In this document: positions 18,613-27,894 of the stretch, in pieces | How positions within the stretch are numbered: position 1 is the first letter of the stretch | Layout: each line of letters starts with the position of its first letter | NCBI RefSeq assembly: GCF_009729415.1 | Contig: NZ_MPKW01000029.1 | Span: 1 to 64,000 of the forward strand | Length of the DNA stretch: 64,000 bases | Direction of reading: 5' to 3' | From: Mycolicibacterium sp. CBMA 234 | GTDB lineage: Bacteria > Actinomycetota > Actinomycetes > Mycobacteriales > Mycobacteriaceae | Translations under genes and position numbers: made by a program | The notes under the pieces: generated by a model | The model's database searches: none | What the model was told of the DNA's origin: nothing | The model's input: only the letters and a program-made list of their open reading frames with translations

Positions 18613-20619
18613 TCAGCTCGACGCTGCCAACCGCTCTAGTGCGCTGCGCACGCGCGCCGGGTCGGTGGTCGACCAGTACGGCGGCAGCGACGACTGCAGG
18701 TATCCGCCGTAGCGGGCCGTCGCCATCCGCGAATCCAGGATGGCGATCACGCCGCGGTCGTTGACACTGCGCAGCAGCCGACCGGCGCCCTGCGCGAGCA
18801 ACAAAGCTGCGTGCGACGCCGCGACCGCCATGAACCCGTTGCCGCCGCGGGCCGCGATGGCGCGCTGACGTGCGGTCAGCAGCGGATCGTCGGGGCGAGG
18901 GAATGGAATTCGGTCGATGATCACCAGCGACAGCGACGGCCCCGGCACGTCGACGCCCTGCCACAGCGACAACGTGCCGAACAACGATGTCTCCGCATCT
19001 TCGGTGAAGTGCCGCACCAGAGTTGACGTCGAGTCGTCGCCCTGGCACAGCACCGGGGTGTCGAGGCGTTCGCGCATGATCTCGGCAGCGGCCTTGGCAG
19101 CCCGCATCGACGAGAACAGTCCGAGCGTGCGGCCGCCGGCGGCGGTGATCAGTTCGTAGATCTCGTCCATCTGTTCCGGGGCGGCAGCGTCTCGGCCCGG
19201 CGGCGGCAGGTGCTTGGCGACGTACAGAATTCCCGACTTGGCATGGGAGAAAGGCGATCCCACGTCCATGCCCTTCCACTTCGGTGGAGTCGCCGTGCTG
19301 TCCTCCGCGACCGACAGCCCCCACGCCCGCGCCATCGACTCGAAGCGGCCACCGATGGTCAGCGTCGCAGACGTCAGCACTGCCGTCACCTCGCCGAACA
19401 GCCGCCCGCGCAGCAGCCCGGCCACCGACAGTGGTGCCACTCGCAGGATGTAACGCACTGTGCCTCTGGACTCTTCGCGATCCAGCCACACCACGTCGTA
19501 GCGGTCGGGGATGGCCGGGACGAACGAGTCGATGATGCGCGACGCGGTGTCGCTGAGGTCGGACAGCGCCGTGACGGCCTCGCTGCGGGCGGCCGCCGCC
19601 GTGGGATCGGACGGTGCGGTGTCGATCGCCATCTTGACCTTGTTGGCTGAGTCGCGAACCACTGTCAGATAGGTTGCGAGCTCGTCGTCAAGGACGTCGA
19701 TTCGTCCGGCTTCCATGTCGTGGATAGCCGACGACAGTGTCGCCACCGAAGCCTCAAGGCGTTCTGCCAGTTCAGGTTCCACCAACCGTGCGGCCCGGCG
19801 GTGTGCCACGCCCATGGACGTGGCTGACAGTTCACCGGTGGCCACACTGGTGACGCGGTCCACCAGTTCGTGGGCCTCGTCGACCACCAGCAGTTGGTGC
19901 TCGGGCAACACATTGACCTCGGAGATGGCGTCGATGGCCAGCAACGCGTGGTTGGTGACGATGATGTCGACCGCCCCCGACTTGGCTCGGGCCTTCTCTG
20001 CGAAACAGTCTGTGCCGTAAGGGCATCGGGTGGCGCCGATGCACTCCCGAGCGCCGACGCTGACCTGTGACCAGGCCCGGTCGAGCACGCCCGGCACCAC
20101 TTCGTCACGGTCACCGGTCTCGGTGTCCGACGACCACTCGATCAATCGCTTGACGTCGCGGCCCAGGGCGGAGGCAGCGACGGGGTTGAACAGTTCCTCT
20201 TGCGGGAGGTCTTCTTCGGCGGACGCTCCGCTGTGAACCTTGTTCAGGCACAGGTAATTTCCGCGCCCTTTGAGCAATGCGAACTCTGGGCGGCGGGGGA
20301 GGTGGGGGGCCAATGCGTCGGCCAACCGCGGGAGGTCGCGGTCCACCAACTGGCGCTGCAGCGCGATGGTCGCCGTCGACACCACCACCGGCTGATTCGA
20401 GGCCACGGCGTGCGCGATGGACGGCACCAAGTACGCCAACGACTTTCCGGTGCCGGTCCCGGCCTGCACCGCTAGATGCTCGCCGTTGTCGAAGGCATAG
20501 CCGACGGCTTCGGCCATCTCGATCTGTCCGCTGCGCTCGGCGCCGCCGAGGGTGGACACCGCGATGGACAGCAGCCCCGAAATGTGTGAAGCGTCTGTCG
20601 GATCTGTCTTGCGGCTCAC
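18613..20619 (-). CDS. dinG: ATP-dependent DNA helicase DinG-like (XPD family)
   Basis: A 668-aa superfamily 2 5'-3' helicase, Rv1329c-like. Walker A AGTGTGKSLAY and the DEAH box in VVDEAHEL are present. Four cysteines including RECIGATRCPYGTDC form the iron-sulfur cluster site between them. Motif VI is QGAGRLLR. Likely roles are unwinding D-loops, R-loops or G-quadruplex DNA. The GTG at 20619 overlaps the pncB stop by 3 bp and is preferred over a 58-residue extension into pncB. Confidence 0.93.
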   Translation of the reverse strand: MSRKTDPTDASHISGLLSIAVSTLGGAERSGQIEMAEAVGYAFDNGEHLAVQAGTGTGKSLAYLVPSIAHAVASNQPVVVSTATIALQRQLVDRDLPRLADALAPHLPRRPEFALLKGRGNYLCLNKVHSGASAEEDLPQEELFNPVAASALGRDVKRLIEWSSDTETGDRDEVVPGVLDRAWSQVSVGARECIGATRCPYGTDCFAEKARAKSGAVDIIVTNHALLAIDAISEVNVLPEHQLLVVDEAHELVDRVTSVATGELSATSMGVAHRRAARLVEPELAERLEASVATLSSAIHDMEAGRIDVLDDELATYLTVVRDSANKVKMAIDTAPSDPTAAAARSEAVTALSDLSDTASRIIDSFVPAIPDRYDVVWLDREESRGTVRYILRVAPLSVAGLLRGRLFGEVTAVLTSATLTIGGRFESMARAWGLSVAEDSTATPPKWKGMDVGSPFSHAKSGILYVAKHLPPPGRDAAAPEQMDEIYELITAAGGRTLGLFSSMRAAKAAAEIMRERLDTPVLCQGDDSTSTLVRHFTEDAETSLFGTLSLWQGVDVPGPSLSLVIIDRIPFPRPDDPLLTARQRAIAARGGNGFMAVAASHAALLLAQGAGRLLRSVNDRGVIAILDSRMATARYGGYLQSSLPPYWSTTDPARVRSALERLAASS

Positions 20620-21908
20620 GCGCCCACCAATCGGGTCGAGATGGCTGGCTCGCCACGGGACAGCTTGAGCCCGTCCCAGGGCAGGCTGTGCAGCCCGGCC
20701 GCGACGCGCGCGCGGGCGTCGGCCAGTGATGCGTCGTAAACCACTGAGCCCGAACGCACCAGCGGCAATGTCAGCACCCGCCCGTCGTCGCAACCAGTCG
20801 GAATTGAACGGGCCGGGTACACCACCTCTTCGACGACGGTTCCGGACGGCTTGGCCAATCGCAGCGCCGCCTTGCGGCCGCCGTGAGATTCCTTGTGGGT
20901 GCTGCGTTTTGCCACGGGCATGTCGTCGACCTCGACCAGCTTGTAGACCATGGACGCGGTCGGGGCTCCGGAACCGGTGACCACCGACGTGCCGACGCCG
21001 TAGACGTCAACCGGTGCCGCGGCCAAGCCGGCGATCGAGTATTCATCGAGGTCTCCGGACACCACGATCTTGGTGCCGCGCGCACCCAACGAGTCGAGCT
21101 GGTCGCGTACCTGCCGGGCCATCACGCCCAGATCGCCGGAGTCGATGCGCACCGCGCCGAGCTCGGGTCCCGCGACCTTGATGGCGTTGGCCACGCCATT
21201 GGTGATGTCGTAGGTGTCGACCAGCAGCGTCGTCCCGACGCCCAACGCGTCTACCTGGGCGCGGAACGCGGCAACTTCATCCGGCCCGGACTCCGTGGTG
21301 TGCAGCAGGGTGAACGCGTGGGCGCTCGTGCCCAGCGCGGGGACACCGTAGGTCCGTTGCGCCTCCAGGTTCGAGGTGCCGGTGAACCCGGCGATATAGG
21401 CAGCACGGGCGGAGGCGACCGCGGCCTGTTCGTGAGCTCGCCGGGAGCCCATCTCGATCAGCGGCCGGCCGGTCGCGGCGCTGACCATCCGCGCGGCTGC
21501 AGACGCGATCGCTGTGTCGTGGTTGAAGATCGACAGCACGAGCGTCTCGAGGAGCACGCATTCGGCGAAGGTGCCGTGCACCGATAGCACCGGCGAATCC
21601 GGGAAATACAGCTCGCCCTCGGGATAGCCGTCGACGTCGCCGCGGAACTCGTAGTCGGCCAGCCAGCGCCGCGTCTCGGCGTCGAGGAAGTCCAGCGAGG
21701 CCAGTGCGGCGTCGTCGAACCGGAAGTCGGCGAGCGCTGCAAGAAACCGGGCGGTGCCGGCGACGACCCCGTATCGACGTCCGAACGGCAGCCGCCTAGC
21801 AAACACCTCAAACGACGCACGGCGGTGTGCGGTGCCGTCGCGCAGGGCAGCAGCGAGCATGGTGAGCTCGTATTTGTCGGTCAGCAACGCGGCGGTCACA
21901 GCCCTCAC
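20616..21908 (-). CDS. pncB: Nicotinate phosphoribosyltransferase
   Basis: A 430-aa enzyme, Rv1330c (PncB1)-like, that makes nicotinate mononucleotide from nicotinate and PRPP in NAD salvage. Family signatures include LLTDKYELTM, FAECVLLETLVL, GTSAHAFTLLH near the phosphorylatable His, and the phosphate-binding segment VRIDSGDLG. GTG 21908 is the longest start. A TACGGT -10-like hexamer lies 7 nt before an internal GTG at 21899, which may be the leaderless start. Divergent from clpS. Confidence 0.93.
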   Translation of the reverse strand: MRAVTAALLTDKYELTMLAAALRDGTAHRRASFEVFARRLPFGRRYGVVAGTARFLAALADFRFDDAALASLDFLDAETRRWLADYEFRGDVDGYPEGELYFPDSPVLSVHGTFAECVLLETLVLSIFNHDTAIASAAARMVSAATGRPLIEMGSRRAHEQAAVASARAAYIAGFTGTSNLEAQRTYGVPALGTSAHAFTLLHTTESGPDEVAAFRAQVDALGVGTTLLVDTYDITNGVANAIKVAGPELGAVRIDSGDLGVMARQVRDQLDSLGARGTKIVVSGDLDEYSIAGLAAAPVDVYGVGTSVVTGSGAPTASMVYKLVEVDDMPVAKRSTHKESHGGRKAALRLAKPSGTVVEEVVYPARSIPTGCDDGRVLTLPLVRSGSVVYDASLADARARVAAGLHSLPWDGLKLSRGEPAISTRLVGA

Positions 21909-21952
21909 CGTACTGGTTCTTCAGCCCGTATCCGCCCGGCTATTCTGGGCTC

Positions 21953-22252
21953 ATGGTTCTGGGTGCCCCAGTGTCGCGGACGAGCCCCGCGACTGATGTC
22001 GAGGAGGTAGCCGACCTCGATAGTCCGTGGGTGACCATCGTTTGGGATGACCCGGTGAACCTCATGACCTACGTGACGTACGTCTTCCAGAGGCTGTTCG
22101 GCTACAGCGAGGTGCGTGCCACCGAGCTGATGATGCAGGTCCACACCGAAGGCAAGGCCGTCGTCTCGGCGGGTAGCCGCGAGTCGATGGAGGTCGACGT
22201 CACCAAGCTGCACGCGGCCGGACTGTGGGCAACCATGCAGCAGGACAGCTGA
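21953..22252 (+). CDS. clpS: ATP-dependent Clp protease adaptor ClpS
   Basis: A 99-aa N-degron adaptor that delivers substrates with bulky N-terminal residues to ClpC1P1P2. The binding pocket signature WDDPVNLMTYVTYVF and the KAVVSAG helix are intact. TATTCT at 21941-21946 lies 6 nt before the ATG, indicating a leaderless transcript. It is followed 4 bp later by a DUF2017 gene. Confidence 0.95.
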   Translation: MVLGAPVSRTSPATDVEEVADLDSPWVTIVWDDPVNLMTYVTYVFQRLFGYSEVRATELMMQVHTEGKAVVSAGSRESMEVDVTKLHAAGLWATMQQDS

Positions 22253-22256
22253 GCCC

Positions 22257-22838
22257 GTGCGCAAATGGAAGCGGGTGAACACGTCGGCGGGCGTGCGGAT
22301 CAAGTCAGGGTTGGAAACGCACGAAGTCACCATGCTGCGCAACCTGGTCGGGTCATTGGTGGAGATGCTCGATGACCGCGAATCCTCCTCGCCGCGTGAC
22401 GAACTCGCGGAACTGACCGGTATGAAGATCGGGCCGTCGCAGGCCCCCGATGACGACACCATGCGGCGGTTGCTGCCGGACTTCTACCGAGATCCCAGCG
22501 AACATCCCGACGGCCGCGCCGCCGGCGAGAGCCTCAACGGCGCGCTGCGCAGCCTGCATGAGCCGGCCATCATTGATGCCAAACGCGAAGCCGCGCAACG
22601 GCTTCTGGATTCGCTGCCAGATCCGGCCGGCAAGTTCGAGCTGACCGAGGACCAGGCGCAGGACTGGGCGACCGCGATCAACGACGTGCGGCTGGCGCTC
22701 GGTGCCATGCTTGATATCGGACCCGAAGGGCCGCAACGACTTTCGCCGGACCATCCGATGGCGGGGCATCTCGAGGTGTATCAGTGGCTGACGTATCTGC
22801 AGGAGTACCTGGTGCTGAGCCTGTTGGACGAGCGGTGA
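22257..22838 (+). CDS. DUF2017 protein (Rv1332-like)
   Basis: A 193-aa conserved actinobacterial protein starting at GTG 22257. It is largely helical and acidic, without recognisable catalytic motifs. DUF2017 genes regularly follow clpS, so an accessory role in regulated proteolysis is possible but unproven. It overlaps the next gene by 4 bp (GTGA). Confidence 0.85.
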   Translation: MRKWKRVNTSAGVRIKSGLETHEVTMLRNLVGSLVEMLDDRESSSPRDELAELTGMKIGPSQAPDDDTMRRLLPDFYRDPSEHPDGRAAGESLNGALRSLHEPAIIDAKREAAQRLLDSLPDPAGKFELTEDQAQDWATAINDVRLALGAMLDIGPEGPQRLSPDHPMAGHLEVYQWLTYLQEYLVLSLLDER

Positions 22839-23854
22839 CGGGCTCCATCACCTTCGTCCCCGGCATCCTGGTCGGGAACTACCAGCGCATCGAAGATGCC
22901 ACCCTGGGTTCTGGCTGGGCCACCGGCACCACCGTCGTGCTCGCTCCGCCGGGGACCGTCGGCGCGGTCGACGTGCGTGGGGGAGCGCCCGGCACCCGCG
23001 AGACCGATCTGCTGGATCCGTCCAACAGCGTGCAGCACGTCGACGCGATCGTGCTCACCGGCGGCAGCGCCTACGGCCTCGCGGCCGCCGACGGCGTAAT
23101 GACCTGGTTGGAGGAGAACGACCGTGGAGTGAAGATGCCCGGTGGTCGGGTGCCGATCGTCCCGGCCGCGGTGATCTTCGACCTTCCGGTGGGTGCGTGG
23201 GCCAATCGTCCGACCGCTGAGTTCGGCTACCTGGCGGTCGCCCATTCCAGTACAGACGTGCCCAACGGCAACCACGGCGCGGGCGCCGGAGCGCGGGCCG
23301 GGTCGGTCAAGGGCGGGCTCGGGACGGCGTCGGTCACGCTCGACAACGGCGTGACGGTCGGCGCGTTGGTGGTTGTGAACGCGGCCGGCAACATCGCCGA
23401 CTCCGAGACCGGGCTGCCGTGGTCGGCCGACCAGATCAGGCAGTTCGGGCTGCAGCCTCCGCCGCCCGAGCAGGTCGAGGCGTTCTGCACTCGGGTGAAA
23501 GACCCGAAGCCGCTCAACACGACCATCGCTGTCGTCGCGACCGACGCCAAGTTGAGCCCGGCGGGATGCAAGAAGGTGGCGACGGCCGCGCACAACGGTT
23601 TGGCCCACACCATCCGGCCGGCGCACACCGCGGTCGACGGTGACACCGTCTTCGCCCTCGCGACCGGCCGGGTCCAGATCGAGCCGGACCCCGCGACGCC
23701 CGAACAGATGAATCCGGAGACGCGGCTGATCTCCGAGATCGGGGCAGCGGCCGCCGACGCGCTGGCCACCGCGGTGATGGTCGGCGTGCTGGCCGCCGAG
23801 TCGATCGCTGGGATTCCGACCTATCGCGACCTGCTGCCGGGAGCCTTCGGCTGA
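22835..23854 (+). CDS. P1 family (DmpA/BapA-type) peptidase, Rv1333-like
   Basis: A 339-aa Ntn-type self-processing aminopeptidase. The GGSAYGLAAADGV segment (about 75-90) and the later NTTI segment (about 226) are consistent with internal cleavage before the catalytic residue in this fold. The GTG at 22835 overlaps the DUF2017 stop and matches orthologue N-termini; 17 extra upstream residues lie inside DUF2017. Part of the clpS-DUF2017-peptidase operon. In M. tuberculosis mec-cysO-cysM follow; here rhomboid follows directly. Confidence 0.88.
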   Translation: MTGSITFVPGILVGNYQRIEDATLGSGWATGTTVVLAPPGTVGAVDVRGGAPGTRETDLLDPSNSVQHVDAIVLTGGSAYGLAAADGVMTWLEENDRGVKMPGGRVPIVPAAVIFDLPVGAWANRPTAEFGYLAVAHSSTDVPNGNHGAGAGARAGSVKGGLGTASVTLDNGVTVGALVVVNAAGNIADSETGLPWSADQIRQFGLQPPPPEQVEAFCTRVKDPKPLNTTIAVVATDAKLSPAGCKKVATAAHNGLAHTIRPAHTAVDGDTVFALATGRVQIEPDPATPEQMNPETRLISEIGAAAADALATAVMVGVLAAESIAGIPTYRDLLPGAFG

Positions 23855-23879
23855 CGGTGTTCGTCGGTAGCCTTGGGGC

Positions 23880-24536
23880 ATGAGCAACTTGCCCACGACG
23901 CCGTCGCGGCCGCAGCCGCCTGCGACGTGGAAGGTCGGCGGCGTCACGATCGTCAGCTTCGTCGCACTGTTGTGGCTCATCGAAGGTTGGGATGCGCTGC
24001 ACAACCAGGAGCTGAATCAGGACGGCATCCGGCCGCTGGAGGCAGACGGACTCTGGGGCATCTTGTGGGCGCCGCTGCTGCACGCCAATTGGGAGCACTT
24101 GATGGCCAACACCGGCCCGGCGCTGGTGCTCGGCTTCCTGGTGACGCTGGCCGGCATGGGTCGGTTTTTGGCAGCCACGCTGATCGTCTGGATTCTGGGT
24201 GGGTTCGGTACCTGGCTCATCGGCAACATCGGCGCGCGGCCCGGCGTGGAATCCGTCCACATCGGAGCGTCCGGGCTGATCTTCGGCTGGCTGACGTTCC
24301 TCATCGTGTTCGGGTTCTTCACCCGGCGGGCCTGGCAGATCGCCGTCGGCGTCGTCGTGTTGTTCGTCTACGGCGGTGTGCTGTGGGGCGCGCTGCCCGG
24401 CACGTTTGGAGTGTCGTGGCAGGGCCACCTATGTGGCGGCATCGCCGGGGTGATTGCTGCGTATTTGCTCAGCAGTCCGGAAAGGGAAGCGCGCCAACGA
24501 CGTAAGGGGTCGACCCTGCCGTCAATTCCAGCGTGA
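23880..24536 (+). CDS. Rhomboid family intramembrane serine protease
   Basis: A 218-aa, six-helix membrane protease, Rv1337-like. The catalytic Ser lies in GASGLIFGW, the catalytic His in GHLCGGIAG, and the conserved HANWEHLMAN helix is present. It cuts transmembrane substrates within the inner membrane. The start at 23880 is 25 bp after the peptidase stop. Upstream and downstream neighbours usual in mycobacteria (cysM and murI) are absent. Confidence 0.93.
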   Translation: MSNLPTTPSRPQPPATWKVGGVTIVSFVALLWLIEGWDALHNQELNQDGIRPLEADGLWGILWAPLLHANWEHLMANTGPALVLGFLVTLAGMGRFLAATLIVWILGGFGTWLIGNIGARPGVESVHIGASGLIFGWLTFLIVFGFFTRRAWQIAVGVVVLFVYGGVLWGALPGTFGVSWQGHLCGGIAGVIAAYLLSSPEREARQRRKGSTLPSIPA

Positions 24537-24674
24537 TTTGCTGAATTCGGCATTCGCTGCGCGTTGGGGTGCCGGTGGCGTGATTGGTATCGCTTTTGGA
24601 ATTAAACGAGAAACTGGCCTCCGAAAGGTGCCGTCTTTTCGTCGCGGGACGCCTTGACGTGGCAAGCTAGGGGT

Positions 24675-25442
24675 GTGCGCCTCACCATTCTCGGTTGCTC
24701 CGGCAGCGTGGGAGGGCCGGATTCACCGGCCTCGGGCTATCTGCTGACCGCACCCGACACCACTCCGATGGTTATTGACTTCGGCGGCGGAGTTCTCGGC
24801 GCGCTGCAGCGGCATGCTGATCCGGGCGCCGTAAATATATTGCTGTCGCATCTGCATGCCGACCATTGTTTGGACTTGCCGGGGCTCTTTGTCTGGCGGC
24901 GGTATCACCCGAATCCTCCGGTTGGTAAGGCACTGCTGTTCGGCCCGGCGGCGACCTGGCACAGGCTCGGCGCGGCGTCGTCACCCGAGGGCGGCGAGAT
25001 TGACGACATCACCGACATCTTCGACATCAAGGTCTGGGTTGACGGCGAGGACGTCGAGATCGGCTCGCTCGTTGTGACGCCCCGACAGGTCTGTCACCCA
25101 ACTGAGTCGTACGGCATGCGCTTCACGGATCCGTCCGGGGCGACGCTCGTCTACTCAGCCGACACCGGGTACTGCGACGCGTTGGTCGATCTGGCTCGCG
25201 GTGCCGATGTGTTCCTGTGCGAGGCGTCGTGGACCGACTCGCCGGACCGTCCGCCGAAGCTGCACCTGTCCGGGACCGAGGCGGGACGCGCTGCCCGCGA
25301 GGCCGGGGTGGGCGAGCTGCTGCTGACCCACATTCCACCGTGGACGTCGCGCGAGGACGTCATCAGCGAGGCCAAGGCGGAGTTCGACGGACCGGTGCAT
25401 GCCGTGGTGTGCAACGAGTCGTTCGACATCACCCGCGGGTAA
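24675..25442 (+). CDS. Metallo-beta-lactamase fold hydrolase, Rv1339-type cAMP phosphodiesterase
   Basis: A 255-aa MBL-fold enzyme. Zinc ligands are visible in SHLHADHCLDLPG (HxHxDH), with a further His in CHPTESYGM, Asp in YSADTGYCD and His in LLTHIPP. Rv1339 is reported as an atypical class II cAMP phosphodiesterase, so this gene may counter the cyclase at 4754. GTG 24675 is taken as the start because the next codons (VRLTILGCSGS) match orthologue N-termini. Confidence 0.88.
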   Translation: MRLTILGCSGSVGGPDSPASGYLLTAPDTTPMVIDFGGGVLGALQRHADPGAVNILLSHLHADHCLDLPGLFVWRRYHPNPPVGKALLFGPAATWHRLGAASSPEGGEIDDITDIFDIKVWVDGEDVEIGSLVVTPRQVCHPTESYGMRFTDPSGATLVYSADTGYCDALVDLARGADVFLCEASWTDSPDRPPKLHLSGTEAGRAAREAGVGELLLTHIPPWTSREDVISEAKAEFDGPVHAVVCNESFDITRG

Positions 25443-25481
25443 GGCGCCGCCCCGCTATCCGCGGCCCGCTAGGGTTGTCGG

Positions 25482-26264
25482 GTGTCCAGACGTGAAGACG
25501 GTCGCCTTGACGACGAGCTCCGCCCGGTAAAGATCACCCGAGGATTCACCAACCACCCGGCTGGGTCGGTGCTGGTGGAGTTCGGCCAGACCCGGGTCAT
25601 GTGCACGGCCTCGGTGTCCGAAGGGGTGCCGCGCTGGCGCAAGGGTTCCGGGTTGGGCTGGCTGACCGCCGAGTACGCGATGCTGCCGGCCGCCACGCAC
25701 GACCGCTCCGACCGCGAGTCGGTCAAGGGCCGCGTCGGTGGGCGGACCCAGGAGATCAGCCGGTTGATCGGCCGCTCGCTGCGCGCGTGCATCGACCTCA
25801 GTGCGCTGGGTGAGAACACCATCGCCATCGACTGCGACGTGCTGCAGGCCGACGGCGGCACCCGCACCGCGGCGATCACCGGCGCGTATGTCGCGCTTTC
25901 CGACGCCGTCACCTACTTGGCCGCGGCGGGCCGGTTGAAGGACCCGCGTCCGCTGTCGTGCGCCATCGCCGCCGTCTCGGTCGGTGTGGTCGACGGCCGG
26001 GTCCGCACAGACCTGCCCTACACCGAGGACTCGCGGGCCGAGGTCGACATGAACGTCGTCGCCACCGACACCGGAACCTTGGTCGAGGTGCAGGGCACGG
26101 GCGAGGGCGCGACGTTCCCGCGCTCGACGCTCGACAAGCTTTTGGATGCCGCGCTGGCCGCATGCGATCAGTTGTTCGCGTTGCAGCGCGAGGCGCTGGA
26201 GCTGCCGTACCCGGGCGTGCTGCCCGAGGCGTCGGGTCCGGCGAAGAAGGCATTTGGTGCCTGA
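25482..26264 (+). CDS. rph: Ribonuclease PH
   Basis: A 260-aa phosphorolytic 3'-5' exoribonuclease that trims tRNA 3' ends. It has the typical N-terminus (RPVKITRGF), the GRSLRACIDL phosphate-binding region and the DCDVLQADGGTRTA core. TAGGGT at 25470-25475 lies 6 nt before the GTG, giving a leaderless promoter. It overlaps rdgB. Confidence 0.96.
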   Translation: MSRREDGRLDDELRPVKITRGFTNHPAGSVLVEFGQTRVMCTASVSEGVPRWRKGSGLGWLTAEYAMLPAATHDRSDRESVKGRVGGRTQEISRLIGRSLRACIDLSALGENTIAIDCDVLQADGGTRTAAITGAYVALSDAVTYLAAAGRLKDPRPLSCAIAAVSVGVVDGRVRTDLPYTEDSRAEVDMNVVATDTGTLVEVQGTGEGATFPRSTLDKLLDAALAACDQLFALQREALELPYPGVLPEASGPAKKAFGA

Positions 26265-26862
26265 GCTACTCGTTGCCTCGCGCAATGCGAAGAAGCTTGC
26301 GGAGCTGCAGCGCGTTCTCGATGCCGCCGGTGTTGTCGGTCTGACGTTGTTGTCGTTGGCCGATGTGCCCGCGTATCCCGAGGCGCCCGAGACCGGGGCG
26401 ACGTTCGAAGAGAACGCGTTGGCCAAGGCTCGTGACGGTTTCGAAGCCACCGGAATTCCTTGTGTTGCAGATGATTCCGGCGTTTCAGTCGAGGCGTTGA
26501 ACGGTATGCCCGGCGTGTTGTCGGCCCGGTGGGCCGGACAGCACGGCGATGACACGGCGAACCTGGAGCTGCTGCTGGGGCAGTTGGGTGACGTGCCGGA
26601 TGAGCGTCGTGGTGCGGCATTCGTGTCGAGCTGCGCGTTGGTCTCTGCTGCTGGTTCTGTCGTGGTGCGCGGTGAGTGGCCCGGTGTTATTGCTCGGGAG
26701 CCCCGGGGTGCGGGTGGGTTTGGTTATGACCCGGTGTTCGTCCCTGCGGGTGGTTCTCGGTCTGCGGCGGAGCTGACGCCGGACGAGAAGGACGCGGCGT
26801 CACATCGTGGGCGGGCGCTGGCGCAGTTGGTGCCGGCGCTGCGGGAGTTGGCCGGCGCCTAG
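26257..26862 (+). CDS. rdgB: dITP/XTP pyrophosphatase (HAM1/RdgB)
   Basis: A 201-aa house-cleaning enzyme that hydrolyses dITP, ITP and XTP, Rv1341-like. SRNAKKLAEL, the TFEENALAKA helix, ADDSGVSVEAL and GGFGYDPVF are all family signatures. The GTG at 26257 lies inside the last codons of rph (8-bp overlap). The stop abuts the convergent TauE/SafE gene with no gap. Confidence 0.95.
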   Translation: MPELLVASRNAKKLAELQRVLDAAGVVGLTLLSLADVPAYPEAPETGATFEENALAKARDGFEATGIPCVADDSGVSVEALNGMPGVLSARWAGQHGDDTANLELLLGQLGDVPDERRGAAFVSSCALVSAAGSVVVRGEWPGVIAREPRGAGGFGYDPVFVPAGGSRSAAELTPDEKDAASHRGRALAQLVPALRELAGA

Positions 26863-27759
26863 CTATCCGACCGGGCTGTCGGCGACGGCGGCGACGCGGT
26901 CATGGTGCTCGACGTCGGCCTGAGCGGGTCGTGGACGGTACATGCGCACCAATTCGCGCACGGCCACGAACAGACAGAAGGCGGCGTATGTCGCCGACAG
27001 CGCTTTGGCGTTCAGGACCAGGGCCAGCACTGCGCCGGCGATCGCCCCCGGTAGTGCGCCGAGGTTAAGGGTCAGACTCAGCCGGGGCGACGCTGTTCCC
27101 TGGCGGGCGTGCATGATCCAGCCGACGATCGAGTTCGGGACGAACATCAGCAGCGAGGTCCCGATCGCCGTATGCAGGTCGCAACCGAACAACATCATCA
27201 GGACGGGAACAGCGAGCAGGCCGCCGCCGAGACCGACCGCCGCGGCCCACGCGCCGATCAGCAGCCCGCATGCCAGCGAGACCGGCGCGATGTAAACCCA
27301 GTTGTGAATGACGGCGGCGGAAACCACCGCCCCGCCCTTCAGTGGGTTCATACCGGCGATGTCGAGCGTGAGCTTGAGCACCGACAGCAGCAGCACACCG
27401 ACGAACAGCCAGCGCAGAATTGAGGGCGAGACCCTCAGGAGCAATTTGGCGCCGAACAGGCCGCCGATGGTCCCGCCGATCAGCATGCCGATGCCGGCGT
27501 TCCAGTCGACGTGGCCGCGGACCAACGCGAAGGTCAGCGCCCCGACCCCGACGACGGCGGTATTGGCAGCGGTGGCCGTCCCGTGCAGGCTTGTCCGTGG
27601 CAGCTTGGTCAGGAATTCCAGGGCCGGCACGTAGAAGACGCCGCTGCCGCCGCCGAACAAGCCGCCGATCATTCCACCGATTGCGCCCACGCCGAGTTCT
27701 GCGGGCAGTCCACCGCGCATGGCGTCGGCGTCTGGCGAAGCTGACTGTTCGTTCTGCAC
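26863..27759 (-). CDS. TauE/SafE family anion permease
   Basis: A 298-aa membrane protein with eight or so helices in two repeats, each starting with a Gly-rich GxxxGGLFGGGSG- or GLGGGLLAVPV-type segment. Such proteins export sulfite, sulfoacetate or related anions. It lies downstream of a TetR gene on the same strand, with a small inverted repeat between them (27798-27816). Not part of the M. tuberculosis order here. Confidence 0.85.
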   Translation of the reverse strand: MQNEQSASPDADAMRGGLPAELGVGAIGGMIGGLFGGGSGVFYVPALEFLTKLPRTSLHGTATAANTAVVGVGALTFALVRGHVDWNAGIGMLIGGTIGGLFGAKLLLRVSPSILRWLFVGVLLLSVLKLTLDIAGMNPLKGGAVVSAAVIHNWVYIAPVSLACGLLIGAWAAAVGLGGGLLAVPVLMMLFGCDLHTAIGTSLLMFVPNSIVGWIMHARQGTASPRLSLTLNLGALPGAIAGAVLALVLNAKALSATYAAFCLFVAVRELVRMYRPRPAQADVEHHDRVAAVADSPVG

Positions 27760-27797
27760 TTTGGTCCTCCCTCAGGTTGCCTCGCCGACTATTGCAC

Positions 27798-27816
27798 TTG
27801 TCTGAGGAGTAGACAA
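27798..27816. promoter_or_regulatory. Inverted repeat upstream of the TauE/SafE gene
   Basis: TTGTCT-N7-AGACAA, 39 bp upstream of the permease start and downstream of the TetR gene. It could be a promoter operator for the permease; a weak terminator is the alternative. Confidence 0.35.
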
Positions 27817-27894
27817 ATTGGTTTCGGTGAGCGAGGTACCGAATGGAGCCCGCAGGAAGCCGTGAATGGCGCCTGACCAGCAGGTGCGCGTGAG

